DNA of 64,000 nucleotides. It comes from Kitagawia praeruptora (taxonomy: Eukaryota; Streptophyta; Magnoliopsida; Apiales; Apiaceae). The stretch lies in contig JAVIWW010000048.1 of the NCBI GenBank assembly GCA_037693485.1, positions 124,001 to 188,000 on the forward strand, read 5' to 3'. Shown here piece after piece: positions 23,545-36,519 of the stretch (its first letter is position 1; the number at the start of each line of letters is the position of its first letter). The notes below the pieces were generated by a model. The model was not told the DNA's origin, searched no databases, and saw nothing but the letters and a program-made list of their open reading frames with translations. Both the position numbers and the translations under genes were made by a program.

Positions 23545-26500
23545 TGTAACGCCCCAACTTCCCAATACTGAAAATAAACTTTTTATAATAAAATAGACTT
23601 TAATACAGGGGAATTTTAGAAAATTTCGGCATGATGAATTTTCAAATCGGACTATCCACCTGTATTTTAACCCAAACCAAATTTCCAATTCACAATCACA
23701 AATAAACCTTAATACACCAACGATTCCTCACCGAGGATCGATTCCAGGTTATGGTATGAAACAAGAATCTATACTACATTAATTATTACAGCTTCTATCT
23801 CAAATTCTAATTATAAACCTTTATACCTTCTAAACCATAGCGCAAGTCCAATTAGCATATGCCCGAGCTGGCCCAGTATCTAACTTTTACAGAGCACACC
23901 ATCGCTCTCACTTGAATTATAATGCGCAGGTGTCCAACTCTTTAACCCTAACTGAAAGGGAAGATAAAACAAAGCAAAAGTGAGCCAAAGAACGCTCAGC
24001 AAGTATATATAGTGATAGCAATATCAACAACGATTATAAGTTCTGAAAATCAGGAAGAATTATCATATGCTTCGAAAAGTGTCAACCAAATCAAATATCT
24101 TTATTACCACGAGGAACCAGCATTGCTTCACTGGAATGGAGTGTATCACAATAAGAACCGATAAAAGTTCTGATAGGGAACAATAATCAACAATTTAATT
24201 GCTCAAAAGCGGCAAGAATATGCCATTTATTTAAATCAGGAAATGGAATAGAATTGGACTATTATGCATTTTATAAAAAAAAACATCAATAAGGTTAGGC
24301 TACTGATCAGTCACGCACTAACCCCGGACAAACGCACACAGCAATGTCCTTAATTGGATCCATGGCACACATTGGCCTTAATTATTTCTGACCTTCACGG
24401 TCCGACCTTCACGGTCCACATTTAAAAAAAACAACAGTCCAATCCTATAACTGACTGCCAGGTGTCGGAACAATCGACCACCTCAATCCGCCAAACACCC
24501 TGGAAACTCACGGTCCAGGTCAACTCAAATCTCAAAAATAAATGAGGTCTAACAATTTCTGACCTAGCTATCGACAACTTCGATATATAAGGGTATTGGT
24601 TCAGATTATATTACCAAAAAGAATTAACAAGCTCAATTTTTATGATTTAGGACAGGATACACAGATATTCATACTTATCAAAATTTAAATGAAGAATAAT
24701 TTCAACAACAGGTCTGACTGATATAAAGTTCAAGTTAAGATAAGCATAGTTCACTTGAAAAATAAGTGAAATGAGTTACTTGCAAAAAAAATAATTACCG
24801 GATGATCAATGTCAAATTAGTATGAAGAACACATTCCTTGAAAGAATATTTATTGAGGGAAAATCATAAATCTTATTCAGGAATTATATTAAAAGATTTT
24901 TATAAAGTCTTAAATTCTTGGATTCCCTCTGTTTTAAAAAAAATAAAAATAAAAAAAAATATCATTTCATTACTTTTAAAGAAGATAAAGTAGTACCTGA
25001 CTGGGAAATCCGGTAAAATACCACGAAATAGAATATTAATAAAACTGAGGAATATTTGTATAAAATAATCTCAAAAGAGTCAACACCTGAACGATAGGTA
25101 TTGAGGAATCCGATAAAATATGAAGTATTGAAACATTAATAAAGATTTGAATTAATTATTTAAAAGAAATATTATTTAAAATAATTATAAAATAATCAAC
25201 ACCTGAACGATAGGTGGAGAGAATCAACAATGGTAAGATAGTTTGAAAATAACTTTGAATACTAGTTGAGAGAAAATAACACTTGTAACAAAAGTAAGGG
25301 GTATAGACCCTAACGAAATGATTTGGAAGAAAACTTCACAATTAATAAGGACAGGTTCATATCGTTCCAATAAATATGAAAAGTATAATACTTGCAAGAA
25401 AGGATTCGAAAGGACATATAAATACAACATAAGGGTTCACATCACTTGAACGATAAGTGAAGGATAGTAAACTTGCCTCAATACATGCAGTTTCCATTTC
25501 CATTTTTCAATTCTTTACTCATTGTACACCTGTCTCTATTCTTATTCGCTAGCCTTTACTCGATCATGCTTTCATCTTTCTTTCATCTCTTATCAACTGC
25601 TATGCGAGCACATGCACCAACTCCGATAATTGTTCCATTCCTCAGGATTCCCTCTACATTTGCGCTGGCTCTTAGTCGGCGTCTTATTCGTACCTATATT
25701 CGTACCTATAGAAAGGTAAAGTACTACTTTAGTACGCGCATAACCTTAACATCTAATTCTATTCTACCCAATCGTATCCTATTTTGCTATACAAATATAA
25801 CACATATTTCACATAAGGTTATACTTATTTAATATTATAGCATACTCATATAAGTCAGGTAATCACATAGCACATATTAGCACATCGATTCACAAATAAT
25901 TCTTATCAAATTATTATAACAATTTTAAAATAATTTTAATAAAAATTGGACAACACCTCCTTTATAATATGACTTAACCTGTGAGAATACAATCGATCAG
26001 GTTAACAATCCAACCATCCAATGATCATTTACCAACTCCACTTATATTTACACTACGCAAATACATTAATATACAGAATTGACATGCCTTTGACAATCAA
26101 TAACTTAACACGTCAAGGATATATATATATCATAATACGATCAAAATGTTCATATAGATTATTTAATACTGATAATCAGATTAGTACACTTAGTGAAAAT
26201 TTAATAATTATAATTATCACTAATAACATCATAGATATCACACTTAAGTCCCAAGCATCACATTTTCACACCCAAGCTTGTAAACACAGACTCATGATCG
26301 ATTAGGGCCTAAATAATCAAATTCTGATTACATTACAATCTCAAGTAAATTTATGACTGATAAACATTTCCTTGTCATGCCCCACACATGCCCCTACATA
26401 CCCACATTATATCAATTACCAATACTCATACACATTTCCTTTTTATACACACACACACCGGGACCTATATAATACACCCATACACCAAGTATCCTCCCCT

Positions 26501-28109
26501 GCTTCCTCACCTTACCCTCCCCTAGCTACACACTTAACCTCACACACCTACACCTCCGCTTACATTCAACCACACCTTCCACATTCACCATACTCGGAAC
26601 AATACATTCAATCACTCCATGAACTCAAATAAAACCGGCAATTATAGCAAGAAAACCCGATCAAACAAAACAAAGCAACACAACATCGAACTCAACGAGA
26701 ACTAACAACATGGCCGGTATTCATACACAATTTTGGCCAAAAACAGAGTTTCACAAAAGCTATCCCTAAAATAGGCAGCACTAAACTCAACTTGCATCAA
26801 TACATCTAACTCATATATCCATCTTTATATAATTAACATTCATCTAAAAACCAAAGTGAAACAATTTGTTTTAACTAAAACTCAATCAACACTATTTACA
26901 TACAAAGATTACATATAGCAGAACACAGACTCAAAAATTAATTATATCGATATAACTTCATAATCCCATTTGACATCAAGAAATCAATAACAGCCGAAGC
27001 CCCACCTGCAACACCATCGGTTGGGCACCCAGAACTCATCCAATCTCTAACCCAACACCTGAAGTTTGAATTCGTGGCCAGCAAACTTCCAGAACTTGGC
27101 ACACACACAAGCGTTTTACACATACACTGTTGATTTCCGCCCCACACATCACACCAGCGATACAACACAAACAGCGGACAGTGAAGGTGGTTTCTACCAT
27201 AAAATCGAACAGACCAAGGCTTGAAGAGTAGAAAGAACTCACGGAGATATCTCAATAACTCGGTTGGAATCACTCACTCACACCATCACGAACACGCATA
27301 GACATATACGCGGTTTGCAAGAGAGGGGATTAACAGAAGAGAGAGAGAGAGGTGATTATCGAGAGGGAGAGAGACGAATTTGAGAGAGGTTTAGGAGAGA
27401 TCGAAGAGAGATGCGCGAGTGGCAGGGGAAGAAATGAGAAATTAAGAGAAAAGCCCAGAGACTTCCAGAGAAAACCGAGATATAGAGCTGGGAGAGACAA
27501 TTTGGGGAAATGGCTGGGTAATTAGGGATTTAGAAGACATGGGCAATTTCCTAATTACATATAACTGAAAATCAATTAAAAAAAAATTAATTTAAATCAT
27601 TTTATAAATCGAATTTAATCAAAACATAGTATAAAAATAAGTTTAAAAATTCTAAAATATAGTTTATGAAATTACAAACATCCCCATATTTTTAAAATAT
27701 TTTTAGGATCAAAAATGAATTAAATATGAATTTTACAAGATAAGATCCTTTAAATGGAATAAAACTCTCAAAATCCTTTTAAAATACTTAAACACTGAAA
27801 ATAATTCACCTAATAATTTTAAAACTAAATAATATCATAAAGGTAACAACATAAAAGATTTCATGATTTTTAATAACTCCGATGATTTTATAAAATTTTC
27901 AGAAGATCGATAATGCATATTTAAATAGATTTTTAATCACAAAATTTTCAAATAAAATTTCACTGACCCACATTTCACATATACATCATCATACAAGCAC
28001 GTAAACATGATGTCACACATATTTAACCTAAAAAAAATTTCACACCATATATTCCACATTTAATATTAAATAATAATATTCATAATTACGAAATTTCTAA
28101 GGCGTTATA
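23545..28109 (-). repeat. X2 5' LTR (4565 bp)
   Basis: The partner of 15094-19657, ending on the minus strand in GGCGTTACA and starting with TATAACGCC at 28109. Internal features repeat those of the 3' LTR, with an offset of about 8452 bp. Confidence 0.95.
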
Positions 28110-28494
28110 TTTAGGGTTTAGGGTTTAGGGTTTAGGGTTTAGGGTTTAGGGGTTTAGGGGTTAGGGTTTAGGGTTTAGGGTTTAGGGTTTAGGGTTTTAG
28201 GGTTTAGGGTTTAGGGTTTAGGGTTTTAGGGTTTTAGGGTTTAGGGTTTATGGTTTAGGGATAAGGGTTTAGGGTTTAGGGTTTTAGGGTTTAGGGTTTA
28301 GGGGTTTAGGGGTTTAGGGGTTTAGGGTTTAGGGTTTAGGGTTTAGGGTTTAGGGTTTAGGGTTTAGGGTTTAGGGTTTCGAGTTTGGGGTTTGGGGTTT
28401 GGGGTTTGGGGTTTAGGGGTTTAGGGGTTTAGGGGTTTAGGGGTTAGGGGTTAGGGTTTAGGGTTTAGGGTTTAGGGTTTAGGGTTTAGGGTTT
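28110..28494 (+). repeat. Interstitial telomere-like array, right part (TTTAGGG)n with GGGGTTT variants
   Basis: About 385 bp continuing the left array after X2. It is regular TTTAGGG except for TTTAGGGG steps and a block of TTTGGGG units (about 28385-28415). The first five bases are the right X2 duplication TTTAG. It runs directly into a T9 tract. Confidence 0.97.
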
Positions 28495-29531
28495 TTTTTT
28501 CCGGGTAAATGAGGCTTGGCCTCGTGGAATTTTATAAATAAGAAAGAAATGTACAGACCAAGAGCAAAAACTCAAGGCCACAAAAAAATTCGTTTGGAAC
28601 AATCTCCAACGAAAAACAAAAAAAGAAACTCAAACAAAACAACTAGCAGACCACTGTAGCTAGACAGACTAAAAAAACCCCCACACATGGGCTAAAAAAA
28701 CAAAAACCAAAAGAAATAAAATCAAAACGACAAAGTCAACAAACAAAGTAAACCAACTATAATTTTCGGCTGGCGGCTAGCATGCTTTGACAAAATACAA
28801 ACAAGGAAAGCACCTTGATTGCCTCACCAACTCCGCAAGGCACATTTCTTTATCAAACTTAACAAACCAACCCACATGACTACAAGCTCCCTGCCACTTG
28901 TGGACCATCAAGACAAAAAACTCTATCATGCCTTGTCGAAGATAATGAAAATTAGCACAGAAAGGCACACCAAGCCTCACATGCATGCTCAGAACTAGAC
29001 ACCCACCACGACTTGGTAGAATTTGCAGGCTGAAAACAGCAAATGCTTGACTCCTACTTGGCATCAAAAGTAGCAACCAATATTGAAAAAACACTCCATC
29101 CACATGAATTGCCTTGAAAAACACCCAGCAAGCATGCCATTCACTACCTACTAAAGTGTCCCAGATCCGGAAATCAGTAGAGAAATGAATATCACATGGT
29201 CCAACTAAATAAACAAATCCTATCCTTTCCAAATCATTGTAAGAAATGTCATGAATCACATGGGCCAAACTAAGACTCACCATGCATGCCAGGGCGAAAC
29301 CCTTAACCCCAAAAATTCGACCCACCATCCACGAATACTTTCGAAACCTGGTGCCTGTCCTAACCAACTTAGAAAATTTCAACACCCCTACAAACCGAAA
29401 CTTACAACAGCTACAGGAATACTTTCGACTCCACATAAACACCTTGATTAGGAAATTCTGACCAACACAAACATGAACTAAAACCATGTCGAGCTCCATC
29501 TCAACTCGACCACCATAATTAGTATCCCAGA
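28492..29531 (-). mobile_element. Probable non-LTR (LINE-like) 3' end with poly(A) facing the telomere-like array
   Basis: On the minus strand this segment ends in TTTATAAAATTCCACGAGG, then CATTTACCCGG, then A9, then directly CCCTAAACCC. A short poly(A) tail after an AT-rich 3' end is typical of plant L1-type LINE insertions and of processed retrocopies. Its 5' side is cut at 29531 by the X3 LTR. I see no reverse transcriptase motif in the remaining kilobase, so LINE identity is inferred. A processed gene copy is the alternative. Confidence 0.5.
28777..29499 (-). CDS. Unrecognised 240-codon open frame upstream of the poly(A)
   Basis: This minus-strand frame stays open upstream of its first Met for ten more codons, up to the X3 insertion, so it may be the tail of a longer frame cut by the LTR. 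The protein is rich in Phe, Val, Cys and Trp, with hydrophobic stretches (for example GVKGFALACMVSLSLAHVIH and FFQYWLLLLMP). I recognise no domain or family. It could be a host-derived retrocopy, a LINE-borne frame, or a chance frame. About 280 bp separate its stop from the poly(A). Confidence 0.35.
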   Translation of the reverse strand: MELDMVLVHVCVGQNFLIKVFMWSRKYSCSCCKFRFVGVLKFSKLVRTGTRFRKYSWMVGRIFGVKGFALACMVSLSLAHVIHDISYNDLERIGFVYLVGPCDIHFSTDFRIWDTLVGSEWHACWVFFKAIHVDGVFFQYWLLLLMPSRSQAFAVFSLQILPSRGGCLVLSMHVRLGVPFCANFHYLRQGMIEFFVLMVHKWQGACSHVGWFVKFDKEMCLAELVRQSRCFPCLYFVKAC

Positions 29532-30168
29532 TGTAACACCCCCAGATCCAGGGTCAGGGATCTGGTCGTTACGGTTTCAATATCCAACCACAAAACCAAC
29601 ATAATTAAAATTACAACCTTGTGACCCAAAACAACAACATAAAACACACCCGTTATAGTCCCAGAGATGAAATCAGAGTAATCAACAATATTATTAATCA
29701 CAAGTTTGAGTTCTTACAACCCAAAGAATTACAATTGTACAATTACATATTCTTTGCCATCCATTAATAGATACCATAATATAAATACATTTGAGGCTCA
29801 AATGCTAACAACTAGCCTACCAGTAGTTGCATCCTCAACAAAGGTAGCCAAGACCTTAGCGGTAAACCTCTGACGGTTGACACCTGCCTACGCTGCGTGC
29901 ACCTTGCGCGGCCATCTGATCTAGCTGTTGTTGTGATATAAATAAATAAAGCAAGGGTGAGCAATAGCCCACCAAAAATATAATTGAACGACGATAATAT
30001 ATGACAGTTCAAAATATCTTTGAAACCATATGCCATGCATTAACGATGTAGTACCAATATAAGGTATGAGATGAAGTTACAAGGTAACTCAAAAATATAT
30101 TTGTTTTGAATAAATATCTGCTATACAAAAGATAAGCAAGATATTCTCAATTATCATAAAAGAGGAAC

Positions 30169-30489
30169 TTGCAGGAAAAATATTGCAATTCCGGTTTCAA
30201 CACTTTTTCACCTTGCCAACACCAACAGTGTTGCAGAAATTTCTTACTTTTAGAAGATGAACTAATACGGGAGCATTGCCGCGCCAGATGCCCTGACGTT
30301 TACGATGATCAGTCGTATGTCATGCATCTCATCAGTCGTTCTCTACATGTAGAAGGTAGCTCCGACGGAATTACTTATCTACCGTCCTCTGGAACTCCTC
30401 AGCCAACGGTGGGGCTATTGCTGGACCGGCGCCACTCGGCCACTTACGCGTCTCCTAGTTCGAATATCATCCATGACTCTGAAACGTAA
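30169..30489 (+). other. LTR-borne antisense open frame (106 codons), X3 copy
   Basis: The same frame as in the other LTRs, starting MQEKYCNSGF and ending IIHDSET. Between copies it differs by scattered substitutions. No domain is recognised. Confidence 0.3.
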
Positions 30490-30762
30490 AGTTCGTTCCC
30501 CTTTTTCCCCAAGTGTAACACTTGTTGATAGGACTTCACAAAGTAGTCGTATCTAATTGGAAAGGAAAATTCACCAATATTTCCCAAGCTGATGCTTGTT
30601 AATGGATATAAACTTGTTACATCAATCATACCCCTCGAGCGTTGAGGAGGTAACCAAAAGACTCATATCGATGCTTGAAAGAATCAAGATGTGAGTGACA
30701 AGATAGTTTTAGCAAGTATAGGACCGGGCAGTCCAATAAATAACATCGCTCAAGTGAGGTCC

Positions 30763-30771
30763 CCTTATATA
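30763..30771 (-). promoter_or_regulatory. Putative TATA element of X3 LTR
   Basis: The minus strand reads TATATAAGG followed by GGACCTCACTTGA, identical to the site in Y and Z. Confidence 0.5.
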
Positions 30772-31009
30772 CGTTTGGAAGTTGAGCGAGTATTTAAATC
30801 TTCTTTAAGATAGATTTAAATGAAATTAAAGTTTTGGGAACCTCCCCTTGATAAAATAGTCATAAAAGACTCCGAAATATTTTACATAATATTTGAAGGT
30901 GAAGGATAGCCTTCGAATAATATAAATCATTATAAAAAGAATTCAAAAGAATTTTATTAAACATTCCAAGAATGTTTATTAAATCAATAATAATTAAGGA
31001 ATATGAATA

Positions 31010-31600
31010 AATCATAATATTGCTCGTAAGTAATCCTCGAATGAATATATAGAATTATTTATTAAATAAGTCTCTTCTTAAATGAATATTTAAAATAATA
31101 TTCCTTGAATAAATAAACTTAAATAAATATTTAAAATAATATTTACTGAATAAACCAAACCTTAAATGAATATTTGAAAATAATATTCATTTAATCAATA
31201 ACATTCCAAATGAATATCCAAATAATATTCATTTAGTAATCAAAACTTTAATGGAATATTCGAAGTAATATTCCTTGAGTAAATAGAACTTCCAATGAAT
31301 ATTTTAAAATAATATTCATTAAGTAAATCAAACCTTAAATGAATATTCGAAAGTAATATTCATTAAATAAATAAAGATCAAATGAATATTCAAGATGATA
31401 TTCGATAAGTAGATAAACTCAAATAAATATTTCAAATAATGATTATCAAGTAAATAAAACCTTAAATGAATATTCAAAAGTAATATTCATTTAATAAACA
31501 ATATACTAAATGAATCTTGAAATAATATTCATGAAATAATCAAACTCTAAATGAATATTCGAAATAATATTCATTTAATATTTCTCGACTGAGATAATGC
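31010..31600. repeat. AT-rich palindrome array in X3 LTR
   Basis: The same ATGAATATT/AATATTCAT units as in X1, slightly fewer. Confidence 0.8.
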
Positions 31601-34600
31601 TCAAATAACATTTCTCGAAAGATTTCCAAGTAAATAATACTTTATGGAAATATAATTAATGTTTAATAATAACATTCCTCAAAAGGAATACTAATCTGTC
31701 GTTGGAATCCCTCCGGGTTTCCAAGACTACATCTATATCTCAAAATACCGACTCCCGGTCTACATTTAAAGAATGAATATCACATGCCCTTCACTAAGGG
31801 TCTTAACCAAAAATCCGGCTTATACTGATATATCGTATCTAGTCTATAAGCCAATATCAATTCAGGGAACAAGTATTGCAATATAACTTGAAAGTAGACA
31901 TGCATGCTATGGCATATGTATACAACAATCATCATATATATATTATCACAACAACAGTTCCAAGTATTGGAAACTTGCCTGAGAATCGAGTGCGGGTAGG
32001 GGTAATGTGTCCCGGGTCAGCTCGACAATCTATAAACAATCAGAACATTTAAGATTAACCACTTAACGCTTATTAAAAGGCTAAGTATAAACTCCACTTA
32101 AATCGAAACATGTTTTCGAGTTATCTCGTTACGTCTCTTTTAGTGTAACCCTTTTTATCACCGATACGATCCGACATTCATTCGTTATCAAGACATGTCA
32201 TCATGCTTATACTTGGTATATACTTAAGTCGTATAAGTTCTAAGGTTGGTCGTTTACGAATCAAGATTATACCTCGAGCGTTATCGCCCGTTTTCTAAGT
32301 TATAACCAAGTCATACCTTTAAGGGTTTCGTTCGCGTTTAATCTCGATTCAAACATTTTTATAAAATCGGAAAATGATCCATTCGACATGTGGTTTTCTC
32401 CCACACCTTCCTTTTTACCTCTAATATTTAATTAATAAGATTCGTCACTGATTAAACGACATTTAAGGGAATCAATTTCAATTACGAACTTTCGTTTACG
32501 ATTTCGAACCACTTTTACGAATTTAATCATAACTCCTAAACCGTAAATCGAAATGCTTCGATTCTTTCGCCAAAGTGATCTATGTTCAAAAATCTAGCAG
32601 TAGGGTTCATTATCTTACCAAGAACAGAGAGTTATGGCTACTGTCCAGTTCGGGTTCTTAGTGTTAATGAAAATCGGGCATTATGACGGCTATAAATCGA
32701 ATGTTCTACTAATCGTAACACTAAACCAAGCCACACCGGGCACCAATACAACTTGTACACATGATTAACATCCTTATCAGTCCAAGAACATCATGTTAAA
32801 CCAACAAGATCATCATCTCTTACTAAAATCATTAAACCACTAACTAATCATGCTTATAACATCACCATAATCATAACTACTTAGATCCATCAAGAACATC
32901 ATAAAAAAATCAAAGTCAAACTAGGGTTTCATGAGGTTTATACCTTCCTTGTAGAATGTTAAAGACCTTGCTAAGCTTTGTATAGACCATGTCCACCCTT
33001 AACCAAGCTTAGACCATCCAAAAATTCAAGATCCAAGAATTTTGTTCTTGATGTTACTATTCACCCTTAACTTTGATGATTTGTTTGAAAATGGAAAACT
33101 TGGAGTTTGAAGCTAGGATTTCTAGGAGATCATTTTTGTGAAATGTAAGACCTATGATAAAAATTTGAAGATCAAACAATGGTGGGAGGTTGGATTTTGA
33201 TCTTGGATTTAAGCATATAGCCGAATGGTGCTATTATGGAGAGAATAAGGTTTTTGCTTGGTTTCTTTTTGATTTCTTTGATTTAATTCTCATCCACTCT
33301 CATCCACTTACATATAATATCTTTGTATAAAGCTACTTTAATAAGGTTGTGAAGTGTTGGATGAGGAAACACCATGACAAGTGTTGATCTTTGGTGGTGT
33401 TTAGGCTAACCAAGTGGTTTGATTTGCTAAGTACTAGTTTGATTCCTAGATATGTTGGTTACTTATATAACTAATTGGTTTGTAGATATTTTGGTGTTGT
33501 ATAGCAGCTATGTCACTCTCTAATACATGTGTTAATCACTTGTGGTTTGTAGGAAATAAGGTGACAAAGAGCCTTGTTGTTTACTTCTTAATCACACACC
33601 TCATTCTTTCCTTTTCCTTTTCTTTTCTCATTTCTTTTCCACCAATCTAATATTAGTAAACCCTAGATGATCATGTGGTGTTTCTCATCTCGTTATATAT
33701 TTAATTCGTAATTCGCTTCGCGTTCGCTTTATCGCTTAATCTCGTTATAAAGTTCTAGCGATTTCCAAAACGCTTATCATTCTAACTCGAGGATTTTCAT
33801 TCTAATTTCTCAAATCATAATTAAATAAAATCCTTAATTCCTTGACATAATAAATCTCTTATCTACTAGCACATGGTTGCCCCTTGGTGTAAGAACCCAG
33901 ATTTTTGGGTAGAATTAAAACTTTTATTATGTAATAATATGGGAATGAATAGTGGTTATGGCTGCGATGTAACGATTGTCTATTTAATGAATGGAATGGA
34001 TTTGGATTCAATTGTTATATGTCATGCAGAATACCTTTGGTTGATAACTTAGATTAGAATAATCTATCTCCTAGAAAGTTAAGATAAGATTCCCTAGAGA
34101 GAAATAGATACCCTCATGTCATCCAAATCAATATCTATTATAAGCCCAGCGGTTCCGTAAAAAGGTTAAGGAACACTCGAGGGTGAACCAGGTTCATTTT
34201 CCTAATTATAGGAATTAAATAAAAATAAGTGATGAATAGTGATTTTGGTGGAATTTGGAATATTATTATAATAATGTTATACCCGGTATTCGGAACGGAT
34301 TTCTGAGTTCGTATTAGTGATCCAGGAGGAAAATAAGTGTATGTAAAAGCTGTCGGATTCAGAAAAAGAGCACTTTTATTTTCTCCGAGATTTCCCTGGA
34401 CACTGCAAGACTTAAGGATTTATAAAAGGGAATTAAGAAATTTAAATTCGAGGAGTATTAAGAATGATGAGGAATAGTATTAGAATTATTAAGAAGGTTT
34501 TCGGTAAAACCCTAACTAGAAACGAATGAGTTATTCCCTCGAACGATCAACGAATTAAGCAATAAACGAACAAAGAATCAAGCAGAGGGAGCAAGAGTCT

Positions 34601-36519
34601 TGTGCAAGCCACTAGAAAATATCTAGTAACTACTTAGTTACATAAGTGACTAGCATGGTTAAAGATTAACTAGCACTTAGCAAAGATCAACCATTAGTTA
34701 CATGAAAACCACCACAATCTCAACACTTGTCTTGCAAAACACATCACCTAGTGCATCATCACTTTATTAAAGCAACCAAGGATGAGATATTATGTTAAAC
34801 ATATCACTTTATGCATTATTCTAGCAAACCAACACAAAAAATATCCAAACTCTCCAAGAACTCTCCCATTCGGCTTTCTTGTTAATTCAAGAACCAAAAT
34901 CCCACTTCCAACCATTGTTTGATCTTGAAACTTTTTATGTGAGTCCTATAAATCATAAAAATGATCTCCTCAAAATCCTAGCTTCAATCTCCTTTGTTTC
35001 CATTTTCAAAAAAATCATTAAAGATGAGGGTGAATAGTGATTTTCAAGAACAAATTCTTGGATCTTGATTTTTTGGATGATCTAAGCTTGGTTAAGGGTA
35101 TACAAGGACTATACAAGGCTTAGCAAGGTCTCACACACATCATGGAAGGTATATATCACCAAAACCCTAGCTTGTAATTTGAGTTTTAATGGAGTTTTAG
35201 ATGAGATTTGATGATGATGTTAGTATAAGCATGTTTACATGATCATGTAGTTGTTCTTAGTAGTTATTTAGTCATGATTCAAGTCCTTGATGATTTTGAG
35301 GTTAAGACCAGTGGTGCTAGGACTTGTGGATATGAGAATCATGTTTATGAGTTGTGTTGATGCCCGGTGTGGCTTGGTTTTAGTGTTACGATTAGTAGAA
35401 CGTTCGATTTATAGCCGTCGTAATGCCCGATTTTCATTAACACTAAGAACTCGAACTGGACAGTAGCCATAACTCTCTGTTCTTGGCAAGATAATGAACC
35501 CTACTGCTAGATTTTTGAACATAGATCACTTTGGCGAAAGAATCGAAGCATTTCAATTTACGGTTTAGGAGTTATGATTAAATTCGTAAAAGTGGTTCGA
35601 AACCGTAAACGAAAGTTCGTAATTGAAATTGATTCCCTTAAATGTTGTTTAATCAGTGACGAATCTTATTAATTAAATATTAGAGGTAAAAAGGAAGGTG
35701 TGGGAGAAAACCACATGTCGAATGGATCGTTTTCCGATTTTATAAAAATGTTTGAATCGAGGTTAAACGCGAACGAACCCCTTAAAAGTATGACTTTGGT
35801 TATAACTTAGAAAACGGGCGATAGAACTCGAGGTATAATCTTGATTCGTAAACGACCGACCTTAGAACTTGTACGACTTAAGTATATACCAAGTATAAGC
35901 ATGATGACATGTCTTGATAACGAACGAATGTCGGATCGTATCGGTGATAAAAAGAGTTACACTAAAAGAGACGTAACGAGATAACTCGAAAACATGTTTC
36001 GATTTAAGTGGAGTTTATACTTAGCCTTTTAATAAGCGTTAAGTGGTTAATCTTAAATATTCTGATTGTTTATAGATTGTCGAGCTGACCCGGGACACAT
36101 TACCCCTACCCGCACTCGATTCTCAGGCAAGTTTCCAATACTTGGAACTGTTGTTGTGATAATATATATATGATGATTGTTGTATACATATGCCATAGCA
36201 TGCATGTCTACTTTCAAGTTATATTGCAATACTTGTTCCCTGAATTGATATTGGCTTATAGACTAGATACGATATATCAGTATAAGCCGGACTTTTGGTT
36301 AAGACCCTTAGTGAAGGGCATGTGATATTCATTCTTTAAATATAGACCGGGAGTCGGTATTTTGAGATATAGATGTAGTCTTGGAAACCCGGAGGGATTC
36401 CAACGACAGATTAGTATTCCGTTTGAGGAATGTTATTATTAAACATTAATTATATTTCCATAACGTATTATTTACTTGGAAATCTTTCGAGAAATGTTAT
36501 TTGAGTATTATCTCAGTCG

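Larger units (their letters stand above)
15094..28109 (-). mobile_element. LTR retrotransposon X2, complete, inserted in the telomere-like array
   Basis: On the minus strand the order is 5' LTR (28109-23545, 4565 bp), primer site, internal region (23544-19658, 3887 bp), PPT, and 3' LTR (19657-15094, 4564 bp). The LTRs begin TATAACGCC and end GGCGTTACA (5' copy) or GGCATTACA (3' copy). I noticed at least a dozen substitutions between them, so X2 is probably older than Z. It has no intact gag-pol. The LTRs together are more than twice the length of the internal region. Confidence 0.95.
29532..33887 (-). repeat. X3: LTR of the X1/Y/Z family, interrupted by element Y
   Basis: It starts at 29532 with the reverse complement of the family LTR 3' end (TGTAACACCCCCAGATCC). 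It follows the family LTR for 4356 bp until Y's TGTAAGAACCC at 33888. The missing 5' part should lie beyond Y, outside the window. Whether X3 is a solo LTR or a whole element cannot be told. The left flank CCAGA (29527-29531) is the candidate target duplication. Its 32000-32600 segment resembles Y's LTR, while 33690-33860 resembles Z's. Confidence 0.9.
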
